The position numbers and the translations under genes are program-made. The notes beneath the pieces were generated by a model. That model made no database searches and was not told where the DNA came from. It saw only the letters and a list, made by a program, of their open reading frames with translations. From Delphinus delphis (lineage: Eukaryota; Chordata; Mammalia; Artiodactyla; Delphinidae), in the NCBI RefSeq assembly GCF_949987515.2, contig NC_082698.1, positions 4,608,455 to 4,672,454 of the forward strand: a stretch of DNA of 64,000 nt, read 5' to 3'. This document shows positions 25,301 through 37,915 of the stretch, piece by piece; the first letter of the stretch is position 1, and each line of letters begins with the position of its first letter.

Positions 25301-28300
25301 GCAATAGGAGGGAGGAAACAATGGGCATTTCTTGAACTAGCTTTGCTATTGCTCGTTTCAAAAGAACGGCACACCGGCCACTCTGAAGGTGAAGTGTCAG
25401 CTCTCGGGGCCACCGGTCTGGGCAGGCGTGCAGCGGGCGGGAGAGCTGCCAGAGGCACGAAGCCACTGCCGCTGACATGGCCACTGCCACCCACGGGGCC
25501 GGTGTCTGGGGTCAGGGCCCTCACTCCACAGCGCGAGTGGCCCCACTGTGAGAGGGTGAGCTCAGCGGGGTCTGGGGTTCTGGAAGAAGAAGCCCCAGAG
25601 GTGGAGCTGAGACTGGGGAAACACAAGAGAAAGAGTGGGGAAGCGGGGAGCACAAGGGGAGCCTGGTGGGGGACAAGCCCGGCCACAGCCAATGGGTGGC
25701 CCTGCCGCCCAATTTGGCCTTAGAGTCCGACCTCCTTTGAATGTTAAGGTTAGAAAGAGAGTCGCAGGAATCTGTATTCACTACAAGATACATGGGCTCT
25801 GTAAAGAGAGGCTGGCAACATTTCAGTCCCGGGCGGCAGCCACTCAGCCATCAACACCCACGTGGAAATGGGGCCCCTAACGAACACACACTGCTCCGGA
25901 TCCACGGGGAAGGGAAGCGGCACAGTTCCTGGCACAGGAGAGCCTCTCAGTCCCACGTGGATGACACCAGGACCTCGGGGCGGCCCCCTCGCCACACACG
26001 GTCCCCAGAGCAAGGCTGAGCTGGGCGCCACCAGCCTCTTAGGGGAATCCTGGGGGCAGACAGACAGACAGACATGGAAGCCCAGGCGCCAGGTAGAGGA
26101 TGCGAGGGCTGGACCCGTGGATTCTGTTCAGCACTGGAGCCCCAGCACAGAGTAGGTCTCCCGTTCATACGTGCTGAGCGGATGACTGAATGGACATAGG
26201 TACACGACTACAAGCCTCCTGCGGCTTCAGGGCCGCGGGCAGCAGCCTCCACCACCACCAGCATGCTGCTGGGAATCCCACCCTCCACCGTTTATTCCGT
26301 TCAGGCCTCGGCTTTCCCAAGCTGTCGTCTTATAAAAAGCAACGCTTGAAACTGGCCCCCACTGAGTCCCTAACACCTCGGTCATGGGTTAGTCTATCCA
26401 AGAGCTCTCATTTAGGACAGAAGCGGCCGGACTGAAAGGGGAGCAGAGCACGAACGAAGGGGATTCGCCGAGGATACGAGTCTCCCTCGGTGCAGGCACT
26501 CGTGACTGGCCCGCTCCCAACGATGGTTGCATTTCAGTCCTGAGAGCCACGGGTACCAGGTACCATCTCAATCCTGCTGTTGGCCCTGCGAGGAATCGGT
26601 GCCTCTTCTCCACCTGCCCAGGCAGCCATGGGGCCGCCTATACCTCCGGGGCCACCCTCTGCCCTCGGTCACTGAGGAGAGTCCTGACCTCGTTCCTGGG
26701 CCCCTGCAGAAAGCCCCTGACGTCTTCCACCCGGCCACACATCGGGATTCCCTGGGGAGCTCTGTGAAAATGCAGCTGCCGACCTCACGGCATGCAGGAT
26801 GCTCTGGGACCTCCCTGATGCACGGCCCCCTGGAGGAGACCACTGAGAGCCCCCCGGGCCCCCAGCCCACCCCTCATCAGCCACCTCCCCTTCCTCAGAA
26901 CCCCCCTTCACCTCCCCCAGCCCACGACGGAGCCCAAGTCCCTCCTCTGATTCTAAGACCCTTCCCAGGAGGCCGAGGGGTCCTCACATCTGCTCCCTGA
27001 GCGGTCCAGCCTCTTCCCCTCCCCTGAAGGCCTCAGCCACCCCACCCCAAGGTGATCTGGAGGGAGCTGCTCCGCCCCCGACCCCTGGCAGGACACGGGG
27101 CCCAAGCCCGGACAGTCAGAATAGGATGAGCCCTGGCCACGGTGCAAGCCTTTGGGATGGCAAGTGGCCAAGGCCTGGCTCATCAGAGCCAGGGAGACCC
27201 ACCTGGGAGCCTACGGCTGCACCTGCTGGAAAGGCTCTCTCCTGGGGGGATGAGAGGCTGCTGGGGAAAGAGCCTGTCCAGGCGAAGGGGAAAGGATGGC
27301 GGACCCTGACGGCAACGCTGAGCCACTGGATCCCGCTCTTCCCGAACCTTCGGTTACATAAGTCAAGGAGGCCTCTTGTGAACCCGAGTGGAATGAACCG
27401 TGTCTCCACGTCTGACGCCCTCAGATCCCTGACAATACACAGCCCGCCTCTTCCAGTCTGCGGGGCGACATCACACCTTCCTCTGCACTGGGGCCCCAGG
27501 GAAGGCCAGGGGAGTCGTGGAGGAAGGGTCAGCCCACGCCCAGGTACAGACTCTCCAGCAGACCCTCCCACAGACGGGCCTGGGAGGCTACAGCCACGTC
27601 AGTAACGGGAGCTGCTTCTTCTGTCCCGCCACCGGGACCCCCACCAACTAGCACCCGTGATCGGAGGGGAGTGTGGTGACCTCAGGGCAGCTGCACACCC
27701 ACCAGCTCCCTGGGGATACATACCCTGGCTGGGGGTGGGGAACAGAGTGGACCCTCAACCAGACTCAGAGTGGAGGCAGCAAGGGGCTCCTCCCAGAAGG
27801 CAGGCCCCCCTCAGGCTCCAGGGGGGCCAAGGGACTCTCCTCATGGGCGCCTAACCGATGTCTCGTTATCATTGGCAACAGGGGTCGAGCCCCAGGGTAC
27901 CGGATACCAATCACTCCACACGTTTCAATGCATATAGTCACCATCAATCAAGCCCATCACATCCACACAGCCAAGCAATCCCCGCCCAACGTCGCTCAGG
28001 CCATCAGCTCGGAAGTCACTCTGGGAAGCACGGCCGCGCTCCCTGCCTGCCGGGTCTGAAAATGGACACAGCACGTGGAGCCAGGCTGTTCCAACGGCTC
28101 CAAGCTGCCGGTCACTAAAGAAAGCATAATCTCTGTAAAGCACTTACAGATCACCGCTGTACTGACACAAAACAAGACAACAAGAAAATCCACTGCAAAG
28201 TAAAAGGACGAGGATTGATGTCCTTGATTTCTGCCGGCACTGCCTGCCCATTCAGGGTGTGCATTTTACTATAAAAAACAATAAATCATTTGCTAAACAA

Positions 28301-28636
28301 AAGCATGCCACGTGCAAGAAACACACGTGACTGCCTTCCAAAATACCGCCTGGACGCAGCTGGCCGGGCCAAAACCACACCCAGAGGAACAGGCTGGTGA
28401 GAGTCAGGCCAAGCAGACACAGGATGGAGGCCCAGCAGTGAGGCCATAGCCCCTCACCTCCAGACTCTGCTAGAGGCTGGACAGTTCAACTCCTGTCAAA
28501 ACACACAGATAAGCTAGGCTTTCGTGTGGGGCCTCCACACGAGGAGCCCCCATTTCCCGAAGCCCCAAAACTGAACAGGGGGTCAGACACAGGAGGGAGG
28601 ATAAAGGGGTCAGCCCACCAGGGTGGTGAGAACAGG
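22321..28636. other. Long intronic stretch without recognised gene
   Basis: About 6.3 kb of largely unique sequence, GC-rich from 25.1 to 27.9 kb, with A/T homopolymers at 22806-22820 and 22927-22941 and a short (CAGA)n near 26057-26074. Open frames such as 25102-25692 minus and 26527-27605 plus are in GC-rich DNA and show no known domain. Confidence 0.5.
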
Positions 28637-28651
28637 AAAAGGATGCTCGGT
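28637..28651 (+). repeat. Target-site duplication, 5' copy, SKP1 retrocopy
   Basis: 15-bp direct repeat of 30431-30445 with one mismatch. It marks the left edge of the retroposed SKP1 mRNA. Confidence 0.85.
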
Positions 28652-30430
<1,779 letters not shown>

Positions 30431-30438
<8 letters not shown>

Positions 30439-30445
30439 GCTCAGT
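30431..30445 (+). repeat. Target-site duplication, 3' copy, SKP1 retrocopy
   Basis: 15-bp direct repeat of 28637-28651 directly after the poly(A) tail; its first A's merge with the tail. Confidence 0.85.
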
Positions 30446-30614
30446 CCTGGTCAGCACATGGTACCAGGAACAGGCACTGTGACCCCGGCAAGTCTCAGGC
30501 TGCTCACCTAGGGCAGGCATTGTCCTCAGACTCTAAACAGGGAGCTCACACAGTTCCCCAAACTTCTCAAAGAGAAAATGTCTAAAGCAAAAAGGTAGAC
30601 TTGCCTTTGGTATT
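30446..30614. other. Short unique spacer after SKP1 pseudogene
   Basis: No feature recognised. Confidence 0.4.
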
Positions 30615-30657
30615 TATTCATTTATTTTCTTTTCCATTACAGTTTATCCCAGGATAT

Positions 30658-31037
30658 ATATATATTTTTTGTTTGTTTGTTTGTTTGTTTAAAGAAGATG
30701 TTGGGGGTAGGAGTTTATTAATTAATTAATTTATTTTTGCTGTGTTGGGTCTTCGTTTCTGTGCAAGGGCTTTCTCTAGTTGTGGCAAGCGGGGGCCACT
30801 CTTCATCGCGGTATGCGGGCCTCTCACTATCGTGGCCTCTCTTGTTGCGGAGCACAGGCTCCAGACGCGCAGGCTCAGTAGTTGTGGCGCACGGGCCCAG
30901 GTGCTCCGCAGCATGTGGGATCCTCCCAGACCAGGGCTGCGGCCACTGCTCCGCAGGCCACATGCTGCGGAGCACCTGGGCCCGTCCCCCGCATCAGCAG
31001 GCAGACTCTCAACCACTGCGCCACCAGGGAAGCCGAT
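30658..31037 (-). mobile_element. CHR-type SINE carrying an internal inverted repeat
   Basis: Antisense SINE with its head at 31035 and the tail (TTTGTTTG repeats and T-rich) at the left. Target duplications ATCCCAGGATAT lie at 30646-30657 and 31038-31049. In the middle, part of the body is present again in inverted orientation, creating a perfect 26-bp palindromic stem (30893-30918 with 30958-30983). Confidence 0.92.
30893..30983. repeat. Perfect 26-bp inverted repeat with 39-nt loop
   Basis: Arm 30893-30918 (starts GGGCCCAGGTGCTCCGCAGC) is exactly complementary to arm 30958-30983. The loop contains a further CTGCGG (30937-30942) and CCGCAG (30951-30956) pair. Confidence 0.95.
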
Positions 31038-31431
31038 ATCCCAGGATATTGAATATGTTTCCCTGTGCTATACAGTAGGACCTTGTTGTTTACCCATTCT
31101 ATATATAATAGTTTGCGTCTGCTAATCCCAAACTCCCAGTCCATCCCTCCCACACACCCCCTCACCCTTGGCAACCACAGTCTGTTCTCTATGTCCGTGA
31201 GTCTGTTTCTGTTTCGTGGATAAGTTCATTTGTGTCATATTTTAGATGCCACACATAAGTGATATCAGATGATATTTGTCTTTCTCTTTCTGACTTACTT
31301 CGCTTAGTATGATAATCTCTAGGTCCATCCATGTAGCTGCAAATGACATTATTTCACAGAATTGGCTTTGGTTTTTGGTAAACTGAAGGACTTATACGGA
31401 AAACGTATTTCTACTTAAAAACAAATGAGGG

Positions 31432-31627
31432 GGCTTCCCTGGTGGCGCAGTGGTTGAGAGTCCGCCTGCCGATGCAGGGGACACGGGTTCGTGCTCCGGT
31501 CCGGGAAGATCCCACATGCCGCGGAGCGGCTGGGCCCGTGAGCCATGGCCGCTGAGCCTGCGCGTCCGGAGCCTGTGCTCCGCAACGGGAGAGGCCACAA
31601 CAGTGAGAGGCCCGCGTACCGCAAAAA
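31432..31627 (+). mobile_element. Short CHR-type SINE
   Basis: Near-consensus copy of about 196 bp. Perfect target duplications AAAAACAAATGAGGG lie at 31417-31431 and 31628-31642. The good match and intact duplications suggest a young insertion. Confidence 0.95.
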
Positions 31628-31866
31628 AAAAACAAATGAGGGAAGTTATTGAGAAAATAACTAGAAATGAGTAAAAGTGTTTTCTTTTTTATTTGATGAA
31701 AATCAGTGGGAAGGGTGCCTCTTTAGTGTGCAGTGAATTCAGTTTCCTGAGCACAAAACCGTGGTTGCATTGAGCCAGGTCGTATGTCCGTCCTGGGCAC
31801 TGTTCTGCACACAAAGGTACCTGGACCTGGCTCCATTTGTAAAATGAAGGGAGAAAATGAATTTTT

Positions 31867-31980
31867 TTTTTTTTTTTGGCCGCATGGCATGCGGATTTTA
31901 GTTCCCCGACCAGGGATCGAACCCGCACCCCCTGCAGTGGAAGCACGGAGTCTTAACCGCTGGACCGCCAGGGAAGTCCT
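31867..31980 (-). mobile_element. Short tRNA-derived SINE, antisense
   Basis: Same subfamily as 20283-20415 (gatcgaacccgcaccccctgc, 'cttaaccgctggaccgcc'). Perfect 16-bp target duplications GAGAAAATGAATTTTT lie at 31851-31866 and 31981-31996. Confidence 0.93.
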
Positions 31981-31996
31981 GAGAAAATGAATTTTT

Positions 31997-33239
31997 AATG
32001 CAATGCAATTGCAGGCCTCACCATCATTCCTGACCTCCATGACTTTGAAGGGTGTTTTACAGCCCAGGGAGCTCTCAGGAAAACTCCCCTTCCCCGGCAT
32101 GGAAGACAGAACTTGAGTTTCCCAGTTGGGCCAGTTCGTAGAAATCTACAGGGAAGGTTCTCACTCCGGCTGGCTAAGAAATCGGCAAAGGCACTCAACC
32201 TCTGTCAGAAGCTCCTCCTCGGGGGCAGCCGGCCTTCTTCGCTCTTGTAAGTGTGCGTCTTTCCTCTCTTTCTGCCAGAGGGGCAACTGCCAGGATGCTG
32301 ACCAGCTGGGGCGGGCCAGCTGCATTAAGCATCCCTCACATTTGGTTTGCGTAAGTGACCATGATTCTCTGAGCCTCTCCCCCAGCTGCTGTGTTCCACT
32401 CCTTTAATAAACGTCACTGCTTCAAATCTGGCTTTTCTCCACTTAAAAAGGAAACTTAAAATGTGATGCAGCAAGCTAGACTGAGGTCTGGGTGCAAGAG
32501 TCCTGGGTGCAGGGAGAGAGTGGGGGGACTCCCAGTCTATACCTGTCAGAGGCCAACGGTGGCCACATGCAGGTTCATGAGCCCTTCCTACCACAGTTCC
32601 TCTGAGTCGGCTTCTCTGATGACAACAGTCACCATTAAATGACCTATTTCATGTTATTTTATTAGGAATACTGTCCAATCCCCCAGGTACAATGTACACT
32701 GTAACCAAATTTCTCATAAAAAGAAAGATAAACAGTTAGCAGGGTGATGCACAAACACTGTCATCACCAGTTTCAAGATGAAAAACTGTCCTCAAGCCTC
32801 AATGGGCCGACTCTCCGTAGTGGAATCACCTGCCTCTAGTCACCAAATTCCTTGGCTCCCGGCCAAGGGCACCTCCAACTCAGCCTACAATCTGGTCTTA
32901 TCCTCATCCCCTAATCTTGCATCTGGCCCAAGTGCAAAGCAGTCTTCCCAGCCAAAAATATCAGGGCCTTGGTCAGGCAAGACTCGTGAAGCTGTCAAAA
33001 CAAACTGTAGACACATGCATTTTTCTGCAGGATGAGTCTAGAGTCTTCCTCAGAATCTCAAAGGAGGACATGAGCTTAAACAGGTTAAGAACTGCTGGGC
33101 CATCACACAGAACCCAGACTCTTAGGAAGTGTCTGGAGAATCCCAAGCTTTTCCATCTGTCTTGTCCCAGTCTCATCATCCCTGGGCTTTAGCCGCACTC
33201 AGATACCCGCTGTTCCTCTGACAGGTCACGCTACTTTTC
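31997..33239. other. Intronic sequence without recognised gene
   Basis: Unique-looking; a 'ctttaataaacgtcactgc' stretch near 32400 looks like a polyadenylation or LTR-like motif but has no partner. Confidence 0.4.
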
Positions 33240-33550
33240 ACCGCTGGGCAAGCACACGGAGGCCCCTCTGTCTGGAATGTTCTAGCCCTGTTGGCTGCCA
33301 AGAAAACATCCTTGAAAACGAAGCCTGCTCTATTTGGTGAAGCCCTTCCAGGCCCCCGCTTCAAAAGCCCGTCTTGACAGCTCTGTTCCACCTCTGCATC
33401 CACCTTTACATTATACATGCCCTGGAAATGATGGATTTTGCCCGCCTATGGCTGTGGGGCACCCATAGGACAGGCACTGTGACTTTTCTGTAACACCAGT
33501 GTTAAGCCCAGTGCAAGTATATCGTAGATACTCAATAAATGCTTAAATCC
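33240..33550 (+). repeat. L2 LINE 3' end relic
   Basis: tgtctggaatgttc, ggtgaagcccttccaggcc, ggcactgtgactt and tagatactcaataaatgctt follow the order of the L2 3' end in the sense direction. Confidence 0.6.
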
Positions 33551-34539
33551 CCATTTGTCCCTTCTATGCGACCTTACAGACGCTTTTAAATACTACCCAC
33601 ATTTGATGAAAACCAAGAAATATCCTTTGAAAGAATGTCACTGGCTGGCTAAGAATAGGCCTAGCTTGGCCCAATTCTGTGGAAAATTATTAAATTTCTG
33701 GCTCTTGCATTTTTATATTATGTTGGGCCAAAATCAGGACTTTGCTCAAAGGAATTTAAATGAGCAGACTGATACCATCTCCAATAGATGACTGAACTTT
33801 AGCTGATGTTCGCAACACTGGCGAAAAGTAATTTATTGAATTACCGATGCACTTAATGAGGTGCTGCCAGAAGCTCAGGGGGAGACAGTGCTGAGCCAAC
33901 TGTATTTGAACCTGAAGGACGGGGTGACTGTTTCAAAGCATTTTGGTGTCTGGGACTTAAATGTTCAGCTGTTTATAAAACTAAGGCCACTTTCAGAGCC
34001 AGAAAAACCACCTACTGAAGAAAAGCGTTCATTACAAGGAATACCTTTACTAGTAACCAGGCAGGTTTTGAGCTGACTTGAAATAATGTGGCTGCAAAGG
34101 AGAGTTTCTTTTGATTAGCCAATGTCATAGTGCAACTAAGATGGGTTTATTTTTTGCATGTTTAAGAAGCTAAAGTATTTTAATCTCTTTGAAAGAGCAT
34201 TTATGTGTTTTCTAGTCATTAAAGCAAGTGCCCTAAGGCAACATTTTGTGAGCCCAGACTGAGTCACTGTAAATCCCTGAATGTCACAAAAGGATACAAA
34301 TACCCTGACTTTTTGTTAACTCATACTGATTCCCTACCCCTGTTCCCCTGGAATTGTTGAGAGAGCTTCTGCTTCTGACATGCAGTGTGTTTGGAAGTGA
34401 CAGGTCACCCCCTTGCTCTCTGAAATCGTCTCAGGCTATGCCTTGGTCCTTAACTCTTGCCTCCAGGTCCTAGGATCCAGGGCTCCCGTTCTGGAACGAA
34501 AAGTTTGGAGGCCTCCTCAGAGGACAGTCATGAGAAGAT
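33551..34539. other. Intronic sequence without recognised gene
   Basis: AT-rich unique sequence; two short open frames (33555-33791 and 33861-34076) show no known domain. Confidence 0.4.
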
Positions 34540-34555
34540 AAAAAGCTTAGTATCT

Positions 34556-34759
34556 CAGGCTCCCCTGGCGGCGCAGTGGTTGAGAGTCCGCCTGCCGATG
34601 CAGGGGATGCGGAATCGTGCCCCGGTCTGGGAGGATCCCACATGCCGCGGAGCGGCTGGGCCCGTGAGCCATGGCCGCTGAGCCTGCGCGTCCGGAGCCT
34701 GTGCTCCGCAACGATGGGAGAGGCCTCAACAGTGAGAGGCCCGCGTACCACAAAAAAAA
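34556..34759 (+). mobile_element. Short CHR-type SINE
   Basis: Near-consensus copy with a 12-A tail. Perfect target duplications AAAAAGCTTAGTATCT lie at 34540-34555 and 34760-34775. Confidence 0.95.
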
Positions 34760-35639
34760 AAAAAGCTTAGTATCTTGATAGTCTCCCTGTTTTGTAACAA
34801 GTGGATTAGTATAAAATGGCTAAGAGCAGGCCAGCCCTGGGAAAAACTGCGACGTAAGAAAAACTGACCACTGGTGTCCTCAAAGCCCTCAAAGCCCCTC
34901 CTGAGCCATATTTCAAACGACCAGAGAAAAGCTTTATCCTGTGACAAGAATCCAGCCAGACTGGTGAGGGAGGGAGGGGAGGCCCCAGGGCTGTGACATC
35001 AAATCATGTAAGTGGGTGTCCCCCTTTGAGGGCAGCCTTTTGAACAAGAGAGGAAGAAAGGGAGGCCGGAGCTCCCACGGTTTAATGGGGTACCTGCTGG
35101 GACAGGAGCTGGCACTGGCTGGGCTCTGCCCCAGCGGGCTCCCACCCCCGGCACTCGTGCACATTGACAAAGGAGTCAAGGCCAAGTCTGCTGAACTCAG
35201 CCGAGCAGACCCACGGAAGCCCCATCCCTGGGACACAGCCTGAAAACGCCAAGTCCTTTTGGGGTCAGAAACAAAATAACAAGGCTGAGTACGAAGGTCA
35301 CTCAGAATAACACATGGTAACCAAGGAGCTAGGCGACAGGACATTCAAAAATCTTAGCTGAGAAGAAAAATGGAAGTAATTTGCTCCCTAGTACAAAAAT
35401 CCTTGACTAATGTTCAGCTGGAAACGACCAAATAGATTTAAGGACATTAATAACCAAAAACGCCTGTGTTTACAGAATGGAAATGGAGTGACTTGCTTTG
35501 AGGACAAAGCAAGTGTGGCTGAGCAGAAATCAGAGCTCAGATCGTCTCGAGCCTTTGATGCCAGTCCCATCGCCCCCGGACTCCTGGACATGATAGCAGT
35601 ACCAGCGACCGTCTGGTAAGCAGGAGGCCGTGCTCTCTA

Positions 35640-35800
35640 TACGTGACCTCAATCCATCCACATAACAACCCTGTTTGGGAAGTATCATTGTCCCCATTAG
35701 AAAGAGGAGGGATCACACTGGGAGACAGTAAGTCACTTGCCCACAGCCTCCGTGTCAAGAGCCCCAGCCTGACCCCATCCCTCTGCTCCAAAGCCTGTGC
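35640..35800 (-). repeat. MIR SINE relic, antisense
   Basis: cacataacaaccctgtttggg, atcattgtccccattagaaag and agtaagtcacttgccca are the MIR core in reverse. Confidence 0.65.
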
Positions 35801-37714
35801 TCTGAGTCCTGGGCTGGGCACCTGCCAGTGAAAAGCAAAGCCCGGGGCTCAGATCCACTGCTGGTTCTCAGACAGAGTAAACTCACTGCTGGGGGAGCCC
35901 AGCATACAGCCTCCTCCACTGCCCGGGACAGCTCACACTCGGGTCTGTCACTTCCTCCCCTCCCTCCACTGCTCCACTTTCCACTTCTCTTGGAAGCCTG
36001 GATGCCCTGTGAGCTCCAGGCACCTGGCGAGCAACCCAGCATCCCTGGAGAGGATGACGCAGCCAGTGCACCTGCCGGGGAGCATGGCTGAACGCTGAAC
36101 ACTCATTCCGGCATGAGCCTTTCTGCCAGATCATATTTAGCGTTGCTGGAACCCAGGCTTGGGGTGCAGACAAGTTTTCCTATCAATTCTTCATTCCCCA
36201 CCCAATAAACAGAACAGCGAAACACCTGCCCAAAACGCTTCGGGTTTTTAGCACATAACCAAGGATCATTTTTCTCCTTCAAACTCTCCTCTGTCCCCTG
36301 CTGGAGTTTATATTTGTTTCAGGGAGAAAGAAAACGTTGTCACCGTTTTGGATCTCTCATCCAATATACTCTTGATTATATCTGAAACCTATTTAAAAAC
36401 ACACATTAAAAAATATATATTTACTTACTTCTTATTTCGCTGGGAATCAATATAAAAGGGTATGTTTGTTTTTCTGAAAGATATTGCTAATTTTTTTTAT
36501 TTCGTAAGCTTTGACAACTCCTTTGAAGTATCGGCACAGCTGAAAGAAAGATATCAGGCTCACATTTCTGGCTCCGGGCCGGGAGCCGTGTGAGTTCAAA
36601 GAGGCTGCGAACCACATCAAAACTCCCCAGGTAGAACACCTGGGGCGGCCCTTGATGGACAAGGTTTGGGGAACAGCAGCCAGACTGAGACAAGCAAAGA
36701 AAGCCAGTCTGGTAATCCCCAGACTAGGGGTCTCCCAGCCTGAATCCGGCAGACGCTCCCCCAGCCCCACAACTGTACACCTGCATATCTGTTGGAGGAT
36801 TTAGTAAAACTCAAGGAAACCCGTTTTCCTCCGGTGCAGCTGATCTAAAACTCCAGCCATCTAGAGTGTTATCCAGCACTCTGCTTTTGGAGAAAAACCC
36901 AAGTGGCACAACAGTGAGACGTTAACTCTCCCAAAAAAGCCTTTCGGTATGTCTGGGGTCAGCATGTAAAACTAACACCCTGCTGAACACACCCATGAGC
37001 CTAATCCTACTCTGTGTAGATCTGGTACCCAGCACAGAGAGGATGTGGCCCCTGCGATGAACTGGGAACGGGAGGCCGCCCAGCTGTGGATGCAGCCGGG
37101 CGCGCGGTCGGCGGCAGCACCGCCCGGACCAGCGTGGATTGGGTGAAATCGACCAGCACACTGGGGTTAGGAGGAGCTCAGAGATGGCCCGGTGCCACAC
37201 ATCTCTCTTTGGAGGTAAGAAAAGTGAAGTTCTGAGCGTTTGGGGGGCAGTTTGTTTTCTAGTCTAGAAGCCATTCTCTTGACCCTGGGGCCACGCTGGT
37301 TCTAGACACACCGCTTCTCGATGCCGGGTTTGGCTCACTTGCATCCGGCACACAGCCTGGTTTAATGCAGCCCGTGCACCCAGGCTAATGCACATAAAAC
37401 ACTGCACCTCCGCCTACCAGGTCATTCGCACATTGAAGAGTCAATGGCGTGTGTTGAAGAACGGATCTGTTCATGGAGCACAGATTAAAATACTTAATCA
37501 CGCAAATTTTACATCATCTCTCAAGTTATCACGCAAAAAAACATCGTTAACTGGCATGTCCCACCGTATTGATTTGATCTAGCGCTGTGGAAGGCACACA
37601 AAAGGTATCTATCTACTCATGTGGACTCTGAGTTTGTTCATGTATTCATTCAAACATCACTGTTTCTTACTGCATGTGATACACAGCCTCGGGTATTGGA
37701 GGGGACTAATAACC
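35801..37714. other. Intronic sequence without recognised gene
   Basis: Largely unique; AT-rich at 36380-36500. No gene or clear repeat is seen. Confidence 0.45.
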
Positions 37715-37915
37715 ACAGTTTACGGAGTGCCAGCCATGTGCCTCGTTCTTTATATGCATCAACTGTCACTCTCACAACAGTCCTGTGAAGTAGAGATTAT
37801 CACTCCCATTCTACAGGAGAGAACACTGAGGCATGAATCTTGAATAACTCAGCCAAGGTCATACCAGAACCAGGATTTGAATCCATACCTGAACCCAAAG
37901 TCCAGGCTCTCAGAG
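37715..37915 (-). repeat. MIR SINE relic, antisense
   Basis: gtgccagccatgtgcctcg, ctctcacaacagtcctgtga, cccattctacaggagag, actgaggcatga and caggatttgaatccata follow the MIR consensus in reverse over about 200 bp, unusually complete for this family. Confidence 0.8.

Larger units (their letters stand above)
30615..31354 (-). mobile_element. L1 3' end, antisense, interrupted by a SINE
   Basis: Left part 30615-30657 and right part 31038-31354 join across the SINE to give one L1 3' UTR in reverse (cccaggatattgaatatg, tgctatacagtaggacctt, ccaaactcccagtccatcc, ctctaggtccatccatg). Confidence 0.8.

Noticed and set aside
26527..27605. Long plus-strand ORFs with proline-rich segments
   Set aside because: GC-rich unique DNA with overlapping ORFs on the opposite strand (26568-26911 and 27116-27571); no recognisable domain, splice pattern or start evidence.
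31392..31674. Several overlapping ORFs with similar peptides at this and every other SINE copy
   Set aside because: The same peptides recur at 1082, 14230, 19294, 28663, 30726, 34470 and 57322 because they are translations of the SINE; they are not genes.
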